Shown here piece after piece: positions 1 to 5,585 of a DNA stretch of 5,585 nt. The stretch's first letter is position 1. Each line of letters starts with the position of its first letter. The notes beneath the pieces were generated by a model, which was not told where the DNA came from, did not search any database, and saw nothing but the letters and a program-made list of their open reading frames with translations. Source of the DNA: UCB2 sp964475735 (GTDB taxonomy: Bacteria > Chloroflexota > Dehalococcoidia > Tepidiformales > Tepidiformaceae); contig CAYYYI010000159.1 of the NCBI GenBank assembly GCA_964475735.1, forward strand, positions 1 through 5,585, in the 5' to 3' direction. The translations under genes were made by a program, and so were the position numbers.

Positions 1-1239
1 CTCATGGTCGAAGCCGCTCGCCGCCGCTTCCCCTCGATCGTGACAGCCACCGATCTCCGTTCGGCGCCAGCCAGCGAAGGTCTGCTCAGGGCGCCGTCGC
101 CGCTGGCGGCCATGGTTGCCGGGCCGGTCATCGATCGCCGGGAAATCCGCCTCCGCGAGGCCATCATCGCCTGCCGCGACAGCGTTTCCCTCCCTCCCGG
201 CCACCCCATCGAGAGGGCCGCGGCCATGCTGCGCGCGCGGCGCTCTGCGCAGTTCACGGAGTTCGATGGCAACCTCTCGGCGCTGGGAGCGAGGCTCGGC
301 ATCGCCGCCGGAAGGCCCATCTCTCCGACGACCCTCGAGAGCTACGCCGCCTGTGGCTTCCGCCATTTCCTTTCCTCCATCCTCCGCCTGAAGGGCGTCG
401 AAGAGCCGGAGGAAGCACAGGTCATCTCTCCCCTCGAACGTGGCACGCTGGTGCACCGCGCCCTCGAGTTCTTCTTCGTCGAAGCGCGCGCTACGGGCCG
501 TCCGCAACCGAACGAGCGCTGGACCGGTGCCGATGCCGCGCGCCTCATCGAGATCTTCGAGGACGAGTACGCGCGTCTCCACCGCCTCGGGCGCCTCGGA
601 CTTGCCGTGCATGCCGAGTCCGCCCGGCGCTTGCTACGCTCAGACCTCGCCGCCTTCCTCGAAGCCGACAGCGCCTTCCGGGCCGAAGCGGGCGCTGTGC
701 CTCATTCGTTCGAACAGAGGCTGCCCCCCGTGATGGTCGAAGGCGTGACGCTCACCGGCCGCGTCGACCGTATCGACCTCTCCCCCGACGGCAGCCGGGC
801 GTGGGTCATCGACTACAAGACCGGATCCGCCGCTTCCTATAAGAAGGACTCAGAGGATCCGCTCGCGGGCGGAACGCACCTGCAGCTCCCTGTCTACGCG
901 CTTGCCCCCACCGGCGCCGCGGTGGTGGAGGCCTTCTACTGGTTCGTCGGCAGCGGCGGCAGCTTCGAGCGCGTCTCGTACACGGGTGACCCGGACAACC
1001 GCGCGCGTTTTCAGGCCACCGTCGCGGCCATCCGCGATGGGATAGCGGCCGGCTCTTTCCCTGCCATTCCCGGCGAGGAGAACTCGTACTACGGCGGGTT
1101 CGCGAACTGCGGCTTTTGCGATTTCAAGCATCTCTGCTCAGGCCGCCGCGACCGCGAGTTCGAGCAGAAGAGCGGTGACCCGGCCGTGGTTCCCTGGCGG
1201 CAGGTCGCAATTGCCGCGCGCGGGGAGGATGCCGAATGA
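1..1239 (+). CDS. addB: AddB-type nuclease subunit of a helicase-nuclease (5' partial)
   Basis: Probable C-terminal part of the AddB-like subunit of a double-strand-break resection enzyme. AddB subunits process DNA ends with AddA and feed RecA-dependent recombination in the cytoplasm. The frame is open to the window edge. The ATG at 4 is probably internal, because AddB proteins exceed 1000 residues and only 411 are visible from it. Counting from that ATG, an N-terminal stretch contains FTEFDGNLS (84-92), which commonly precedes this nuclease. Then come SPTTLESYAAC (107-117), GTLVH (147-151), GRVDRID with D255, VIDYKTG with D270 and K272, and QLPVYAL with Q294, the RecB-family PD-(D/E)XK core. 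C117 with C369, C372 and C378 (C-x2-C-x5-C) matches the AddB 4Fe-4S staple. The usual Pro after the first Cys is Gly here. The stop overlaps the next start (ATGA). The Fe-S subunit AdnA of AdnAB is an alternative, because the N-terminal motor region that would decide is outside the window. Confidence 0.85.
   Translation, partial: LMVEAARRRFPSIVTATDLRSAPASEGLLRAPSPLAAMVAGPVIDRREIRLREAIIACRDSVSLPPGHPIERAAAMLRARRSAQFTEFDGNLSALGARLGIAAGRPISPTTLESYAACGFRHFLSSILRLKGVEEPEEAQVISPLERGTLVHRALEFFFVEARATGRPQPNERWTGADAARLIEIFEDEYARLHRLGRLGLAVHAESARRLLRSDLAAFLEADSAFRAEAGAVPHSFEQRLPPVMVEGVTLTGRVDRIDLSPDGSRAWVIDYKTGSAASYKKDSEDPLAGGTHLQLPVYALAPTGAAVVEAFYWFVGSGGSFERVSYTGDPDNRARFQATVAAIRDGIAAGSFPAIPGEENSYYGGFANCGFCDFKHLCSGRRDREFEQKSGDPAVVPWRQVAIAARGEDAE
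1222..1229 (+). promoter_or_regulatory. Shine-Dalgarno for the helicase gene
   Basis: GGGGAGGA lies inside the last codons of the upstream nuclease gene. Its GGAGG core (1224-1228) is 7 bases before the ATG at 1236. This fixes the helicase start and, with the ATGA overlap, indicates translational coupling that would keep the two subunits near equal amounts. Confidence 0.8.
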
Positions 1240-4200
1240 CCGCCACGGCCAGCTCCCACCGCGCCGAGGACGAAGCCCAGCGCCGCCTGATCCGCGAGCT
1301 GCTCGGCGAGACCCTCTTTGTCGAAGCGGGCGCCGGGACCGGCAAGACGCGCGCCCTCGTCGACCGCTACGTGGCCCTCGTCCTCGACGGACGCCGCGTC
1401 GAGGAGCTGGCCGCCATCACTTTCACGGACAAGGCCGCTGCCGAGCTCCGCGACCGCGTCCGCGGCGAGCTCGAACGCCTCCACACCGGGGGGTCCGGCG
1501 AGCGAATCCTCGTGGAGGCCGCCCTCGAGGGCCTGGACCGCGCCCCCATCTCCACCATCCACGCCTTTGCCCTGGGCGTCCTCCGCTCCTTCGCTGCGGA
1601 AAACGGCATCGACCCGGAATTCACCACGCTCGACGAAGTAAGCGCCGGCCGGCGGTTCCAGTCGCAGTGGCGCGCCTTCCTCGATGACACCGGCCGCGAC
1701 CCGGTCGCCGTAGAAGCCTTTCGCCGCGCACTCGCCCTCGGCCTCACGCCGGGGCAGGTTGAGAAGCTGGCAGAAGGGCTCTGGCGACACGGTCCCGCGG
1801 CCGAACTGCTCCACGAGACCCCGCTCACCGCCACGCCGCCGCCGCTCGACCCGGAAGGCTGGCGCCAGCAGCTTCTCGACATCGGCTTCGACGATGTCCC
1901 GGCGTCCGATTTGCTGCGCCGGGCCATCGAAGTTGCCCTTGCGAAGCTCGAACTCCTCATTGATGCCCCGCCTGAGGAGCGCGAGGCCCGGATCGCGGGC
2001 ATCGCCCCCGCGTTCAAACCGGTCAGCAGAGGCACGCAGCCAAACTGGGGCGGCAAGGAGCGGGTCGAAGGCGCGCGCGCCACGTTCAGGCAGGTCTGCG
2101 ATGAGGNNNNNNNNNNNNNNNNNNNNNNNNNNNNNNNNNNNNNNNNNNNNNNNNNNNNNNNNNNNNNNNNNNNNNNNNNNNNNNNNNNNNNNNNNNNNNN
2201 NNNNNNTTGCCTTCGCCTGCGACCCCGAAACGGGCGTCCTTGAGCCCGGCCGCCTCTTCCTCGTTGGCGACCCGAAACAATCCATCTACCGCTTCCGTCG
2301 CGCCGACATGGCCATCTACAGCGGCACGCGCGAGGCCATCGAGTCCAACGGCGGCCACTTCCCGCAACTCGCCCTCAACCGCCGCTCTCGCCAGCCCGTC
2401 ATCGAGTTCGTCAACGCCGCCTTCGCGGGGATCATTGGCGATGACGGCAGCCCGGGCGTTCAGCCGCCGTACCGGCCGATCCACCCCGAGCGGCTCGATC
2501 TGCTGCACGGTCCCGGCGCGGCCCGCGCAGGTGGCCCGCTCGACTTGCCCGCCTTTGCCGTGCGCGCCCACGAGGCCGGGCAGGTCGCCGCCTGGTGCCG
2601 CGCCGCCATCGCCGATGGTTGGGAGGTGTGGGAAGGGAGGGAAGCAGGCGCGCCCCGGCCCGCGCGCTACCGCGACCTAGCCATCCTCGTGCCCACCCGG
2701 ACTATCGTGCCCCAGTTGGAGCGAGCCCTGGCCGCCGCCGGCGTCCCCTTCCGCATCGAAGGCGGCAGCCTCATCTTCGCCACGCAGGAAGTCCGCGACC
2801 TCATCAACTGCCTCACCGCCATCGACGACCCTACCGATAACGTGGCCGTGGTCGCCGCCCTTCGCAGTCCGGCCTACGGCTGCTCCGACGTCGAGCTTGC
2901 CGGGCACCGGCTCGCAGGCGGGCGCTTCGACTACCTCGCTCCTGGCCTCGATGCGTTCAGCGGCCGCGTCGCCCAAGGTCTGCGCGACCTCCGCGCGCGC
3001 CATCTCGCCCGCAACAGCGGCAGCATCGCCCACCTTGTGGAGCGCTTCGTCGCCGACACGGGCATGGCCGAGGCGGCCACCTTCGACGCTCAGAACCGCA
3101 ACGCCTTCCGGCGCGCCCGCTTCGTCATCGAACAGGCCCGCGCCTTCGAAGCCAGCGCTCCACAGGGCCTGCGCACTTTCATCGAACTGCTCGAACGCCG
3201 CGTTGGCGACGCCATTCTCGACCATGAAGGCGCCGGCCTCGACGACGACGAGGACGCTGTTCGCGTTCTCACGATCCACGGCGCCAAGGGTCTCGAGTTC
3301 CCCATCGTCTTCCTTGCCGGCCTTGGCAGCGGCCGCTCGAACCGTTCCAGCATCATCGGCTTCGACCCCGCCGCCGGCGACGTGTCGATCTCCATCGGCT
3401 CAAGCGGTGAAAACACGGTCTTCACGCTCGGCCCGGCCGATCGCCACCGCCAGCAAGAGCAGGCTCACGGCGAGGCCGAACGTGATCGGCTTCTCTACGT
3501 CGCGGCCACCCGGGCGCGAGACCACCTGCTGCTGTTTCTCTACCACCGCGGCGGGAAGCAGCCCGGCAGCAGTTCTGCCGAGCGGCTCGCATCCTCCGAA
3601 GCCACACGCGCCCTGCCTGCCCTCGAAGAGCTTCCGGCGCCCGCCGATCAGAGCCTCAGCCCGTTCGCAGGCCTGGAAGTCGACGCCCCCGGCGTGACTG
3701 AAGGTGAGTTCGAGGCCGCCCGGGCAGGCCTCGTCGCCAGCGCCGCCCCCACGCCTGTCACCAGCGCCACCGCCCTTGCCCGGCTATCGAGACAGGCAGG
3801 CGAAGCGGCGGCCGAATCCAAAGACGAACGCGAGGATGAGGCCGAACCCTGGTCCCATGGCCGCGCCGGCACCCACCGCGGCCGCGCCGTCCACGCCGCG
3901 CTCCAGACCCTCCCCTGGGGCGCTGATGACGAGACAATCGAGGCCGTCGCTCGCGCCCAGGCCGTCGCCGAAGCCATCCCGGGCGATGCCCCTGCCGTCG
4001 CCGAATTGCTGCGTCGCGCGCTCGCCACCGATGCGGCAGCTCGCGCTCGCACCGCCATCCGTGCCTCCCGCGAAGTCCCCTTTGCCTTTGTTCTAGAGGG
4101 CGTCACCGTCGAAGGCTTCGCCGACCTCGTGATCGAATCGCCCGGCGGTCTCGAACTGGTCGACTGGAAGACCGACGACATCTCCGCCGACGGCGTCGCC

Positions 4201-4383
4201 CGCCGCCTCGGAGACTACAGCCTCCAGGCCGGCCTCTATGTGCTCGGCATCGAAGCCGCCACCGGCCGCCCCGTGAACCGCGTCACCTACGTCTTTATCA
4301 CGCCGGGCATCGAATCCTCCCCCGGCGACCCCTCCACCCTCGCCGCCCTCGCCCGCGACCGCCTCAGCGGAACGATCACCTGA
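1236..4383 (+). CDS. addA: AddA-type UvrD/RecB-family helicase-nuclease (interrupted by assembly gap)
   Basis: Superfamily 1A helicase with a C-terminal RecB-family nuclease, the motor subunit partner of the preceding gene. The first 290 residues carry a Q-motif glutamine (Q15), Walker A AGAGTGKT (31-38; K37, T38), motif Ia ITFTDKAAAELRDRV (61-75) and STIHAF (106-111). After the gap come VGDPKQSIYRFRRAD (within 2254-2307), motif IV LNRRSR (2374-2391), motif V VLTIHGAKGLEF (about 3265-3300) and motif VI RLLYVAATRARD (3487-3522). The nuclease has GRAVH (His at 3892), GFADLV (Asp at 4123), LVDWKTD (Asp 4162, Lys 4168) and LQAGLYVL (Gln 4225). It lacks Fe-S cysteines, as expected for AddA. Motif II (Walker B, DExQDT) is missing and must lie in the N run. 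The parts before and after the gap are in different frames as written, because the filler is 100 bases, not a multiple of three. I treat this as one intact gene, not a frameshift. AdnB is an alternative family name. Confidence 0.88.
2107..2206. other. Assembly gap of 100 N inside the helicase gene
   Basis: Exactly 100 N, the usual filler for a scaffold gap of unknown length. The left flank ends in the helicase frame with one base of a codon, and the right flank resumes with two bases of a codon. The true missing length must therefore be a multiple of three if the gene is intact. UvrD/AddA proteins have the FDDLL region and Walker B DExQDT between the flanking segments, so I expect roughly 100-130 missing residues rather than 33. 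That estimate rests on family knowledge. Confidence 0.95.
4345..4365 (+). repeat. 21-bp direct repeat, copy 1 (end of helicase gene)
   Basis: Seven codons for ALARDRL near the helicase C-terminus. They are identical base for base to 5480-5500, in the same orientation, 1135 bp away. In both copies the repeat is followed by five codons and a stop at the same offset (TGA 4381-4383 here, TAA 5516-5518 there). The two copies bracket the lipoprotein gene. Confidence 0.85.
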
Positions 4384-4390
4384 ACCCTTA

Positions 4391-4413
4391 CTGGTGCGGA
4401 TTGGGGGGATTCG
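4391..4413 (-). pseudogene. Segment resembling the 3' end of tRNA-Arg (possible remnant)
   Basis: With one gap, about 19 of 23 bases match the 3' end of the tRNA-Arg gene at 5525-5546: CCA end, acceptor strand and T-arm up to the T-loop. The segment has the same orientation. It starts 25 bases after repeat copy 1, while the tRNA segment starts 24 bases after copy 2, so the two regions are colinear. It overlaps the hairpin at 4391-4428. That hairpin could explain the G-rich GGGATTCG part by chance, so the remnant call is tentative. Confidence 0.4.
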
Positions 4414-4428
4414 TCCTTCGGGCACCAG
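4391..4428. terminator. Hairpin between convergent genes, candidate bidirectional terminator
   Basis: Perfect 7-bp inverted repeat CTGGTGC (4391-4397) / GCACCAG (4422-4428). Inside it is a second stem, GGGGGA / TCCTTC, around a TTCG loop (6 bp counting two G-T pairs on the + strand). It fills the 45-bp gap between the helicase stop (4383) and the lipoprotein stop codon (4429-4431 on the minus strand), which is where a shared terminator belongs. There is no T tract on either side, so intrinsic termination is not certain. Confidence 0.5.
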
Positions 4429-5385
4429 CTAACGAAGCAACCAGCCCCCGTCAGCAAAGCCCGCTTCGGCAGTCGGGCAAAGCAGGCCACCCCCGGCGCG
4501 CCGGATCGTGTAATGAAGATGGGGCGCCTCGCTGTAGCCGCTGTCGCCTGAGAACCCGATGATGTCGCCCCGGCGGACCGGCCAACTCGCAATCGCGGTC
4601 GCATCGAGGTAGCTCCTCATCGGTGCAAACCGGCCGGACAGGCCGGCGCCGCCTTCGAAACCCGGCAGGTAAGCCTCGCGGGGGACGATCGCGAGCGTCA
4701 GGTCCAGCGCGAGGTGGGCCGATTCGGTCACGAAGTCCTGGTTGTGCACCGCGACGAAGACGCCCTTCCCGCCTCCTGGCCCCGGAAACGGCGACACTGC
4801 AGCCGCGGGCGATGGAAAGCCGGTGTATGGCGCGCGCGAAACGCCGTAGTGGTCGAACGCGTTCGTCGTCGTGATGGCATAGAGCGTGGCTGTCCCGTCC
4901 ATCGTTGCCCGGATGGGCGTTCCAACGGGGATGTACCAGTCGACTGCGGGGCGGTCCTCGTACGCCACGTGTACCCGGCAGTTCCAGCCGCCTGCGTTCG
5001 CGGCCAACTCGTCGTCGCCGGACTGGTAATCCCGGGTGTAGGTCAACGCGGTGGTGCCAGAGTCCCATATCAGGGTCCGGGCGGTGTCCCCATAGTCGAC
5101 CCAGCCCACCCGCTGCACCGGATCGAGCGGCAAGCCCAACGGCTCGCCGAGGCGTACGGGCGTCGTCGATGTTGGCGCCGGGGTTGGCGGAGCAGACGTC
5201 TCAACCGCCGTGGGCGGTACCGCCACGGTGTGGGTGGGCGTGGCAACGGGCTGATGGCGGGTGGGCGTGGCTTCGGTCTGGCCGTCATTGCCGCCCGCGT
5301 CGCTGCATGCGCTGATCATCAGACACGCCGTCGCGGCCGCAAGCAGCGCCCCCCGTACCATCGCGCGACCGACGTAACCGTTCAC
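4429..5385 (-). CDS. Lipoprotein with divergent M23 (LytM-like) peptidase domain
   Basis: Predicted 318-residue surface-anchored lipoprotein. Residues 1-27 form a lipoprotein signal peptide: charged start, hydrophobic ALLAAATACLM, lipobox ISAC with lipidated C27. A Pro/Thr-rich linker (about 39-76) spans away from the membrane. The C-terminal domain (about 135-294) has the M23 pattern: VDWYIPVGTPIRA with D149, SAHL with H224, RRGDIIGFSGDSG (271-283) and HLHY with H289 and H291. M23 enzymes are zinc endopeptidases that cut peptidoglycan cross-links. The usual His four residues before the Asp is Arg145; H139, ten before, may replace it, or the domain may be inactive. C136 and C303 could form a disulfide. 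The start is GTG at 5385-5383 with AGGA 11 bases upstream; an ATG at codon 9 (5361) also keeps a usable signal peptide. The gene converges on the helicase gene and lies downstream of tRNA-Arg. Leucine codons (CTG, TTG and CTT common) differ from the CTC-dominated helicase gene. The physiological target is unknown. Confidence 0.82.
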   Translation of the reverse strand: MNGYVGRAMVRGALLAAATACLMISACSDAGGNDGQTEATPTRHQPVATPTHTVAVPPTAVETSAPPTPAPTSTTPVRLGEPLGLPLDPVQRVGWVDYGDTARTLIWDSGTTALTYTRDYQSGDDELAANAGGWNCRVHVAYEDRPAVDWYIPVGTPIRATMDGTATLYAITTTNAFDHYGVSRAPYTGFPSPAAAVSPFPGPGGGKGVFVAVHNQDFVTESAHLALDLTLAIVPREAYLPGFEGGAGLSGRFAPMRSYLDATAIASWPVRRGDIIGFSGDSGYSEAPHLHYTIRRAGGGLLCPTAEAGFADGGWLLR

Positions 5386-5479
5386 CCGGCAGGAAATCCT
5401 ATCAGCAACAAGGCCGGGTGTTCCGATCAGGTTGCCGGCTCCTCTGAGGCGGATCGCGGACCGAACCTCGGCGACTGGC

Positions 5480-5500
5480 GCCCTCGCCCGCGACCGCCTC
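5480..5500 (+). repeat. 21-bp direct repeat, copy 2
   Basis: Identical to 4345-4365 in the helicase gene and in the same orientation. It lies in the 140-bp region between the lipoprotein start and the tRNA-Arg gene. Similarity drops to background immediately upstream of it. Confidence 0.85.
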
Positions 5501-5518
5501 CGCGAGGTGGCCGTGTAA
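5480..5518 (+). pseudogene. Remnant of a helicase-gene 3' tail
   Basis: Reads ALARDRLREVAV followed by TAA, against ALARDRLSGTIT and TGA at the end of the helicase gene. The first seven codons are identical in DNA, and the stop falls at the same offset of 36 bases. Upstream, the same frame stays open to a stop at 5375-5377 but shows no likeness to the helicase and no convincing start, so this is a tail without a gene. It ends 7 bases before the tRNA-Arg 3' end. It may be the original C-terminus displaced by an insertion, or a duplicate carried in. Being short, it could also be a chance or recombination-made match. Confidence 0.45.
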
Positions 5519-5525
5519 CGTTCCC

Positions 5526-5585
5526 TGGCGCGGCTGGAGGGATTCGAACCCCCGACCCTCTGTTCCGAAGACAGATGCTCTATCC
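5526..5585 (-). tRNA. tRNA-Arg(UCG), 5' end cut by window edge
   Basis: The minus strand gives the last 60 nt of a tRNA. These are part of the D-loop, D-stem strand GAGC, anticodon stem TCTGT/ACAGA around loop CTTCGGA, variable loop GGGTC, T-stem GGGGG/CCCTC around TTCGAAT, acceptor strand CAGCCGC, discriminator G and encoded CCA. The anticodon UCG (5566-5568) follows U33 and reads CGA, giving arginine. The missing 16-17 nt should begin with GCGGCTG to pair with the acceptor strand. The lipoprotein gene lies 140 bp downstream on the same strand and could be reached by read-through. Confidence 0.93.

Noticed and set aside
1759..2106. Plus-strand open frame that runs into the post-gap helicase frame
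   Set aside because: Its pre-gap part is a Ser/Arg/Pro-rich out-of-frame translation of the helicase. The join to the real post-gap frame comes only from the N count.
1089..2285. Long minus-strand open frame (398 codons) opposite the helicase gene
   Set aside because: It crosses the N gap, has no recognisable domain and lies opposite a gene with clear helicase motifs. Long antisense frames are expected in C-rich, high-GC coding DNA.
4905..5315. Plus-strand open frame opposite the lipoprotein
   Set aside because: It is an Arg/Pro/Ser-rich shadow of the lipoprotein with no motif and no ribosome binding site of note.
5386..5438. CCGGCA / TGCCGG inverted repeat upstream of the lipoprotein start as an operator or leader hairpin
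   Set aside because: Only 6 bp around a loop of about 41 bases, which is easily met by chance at this base composition.
5494..5510. Hairpin (CCGCCTC / GAGGTGG, 3-nt loop) downstream of tRNA-Arg as its terminator
   Set aside because: On the tRNA's own strand the stem contains a C-A mismatch, and no T tract follows. It is too weak in this GC-rich context.
5378..5518. Small plus-strand gene ending in the helicase-like tail
   Set aside because: The frame is open for about 47 codons but has no ATG or supported start and no similarity before 5480. Only the tail is kept, as a remnant.
1..5585. CRISPR array, insertion sequence or integrase gene
   Set aside because: No regularly spaced repeats, transposase or recombinase motifs were seen. 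The only notable direct repeat is the 21-bp pair flanking the lipoprotein gene.

Overview
The window is a high-GC bacterial contig with three protein genes and one tRNA, cut at both ends and interrupted by a 100-N scaffold gap. C-rich third codon positions, a Pro/Thr-rich linker behind a lipobox, and an AddAB-type (rather than RecBCD) repair pair suggest a Chloroflexota-like or other high-GC environmental lineage, probably a metagenome assembly. No phylogenetic marker is present, so this is inference.

Left part (1-4383, + strand): a translationally coupled pair for an AddAB-type helicase-nuclease. The first gene is cut at its 5' end. It carries a RecB-family PD-(D/E)XK nuclease domain stapled by four cysteines, as in AddB. 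The second gene starts inside the stop codon of the first (ATGA) behind a strong Shine-Dalgarno. It is a UvrD/AddA-like superfamily 1 helicase with its own C-terminal nuclease. The gap removes its Walker B region, and the two halves lie in different frames only because the N run is an arbitrary 100. Together the two proteins would resect double-strand DNA ends for recombination.

Right part (4384-5585): a minus-strand lipoprotein with a divergent M23 (LytM-like) domain converges on the helicase gene, with a hairpin between them. Upstream of it, also on the minus strand, is a tRNA-Arg(UCG) cut by the window edge.

The most interesting signal is a duplication around the lipoprotein gene. The last seven conserved codons of the helicase gene (ALARDRL, 21 identical bases) recur at 5480-5500. 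Both copies are followed by five different codons and a stop at exactly the same offset. About seven bases later comes either the real tRNA-Arg 3' end (5526 onward) or a segment resembling it (4391-4413). This suggests that the helicase gene once ended directly against the tRNA-Arg gene, and that about 1.1 kb carrying the lipoprotein was inserted or swapped in at that junction, leaving flanking repeats. The lipoprotein's different leucine codon use fits this model.
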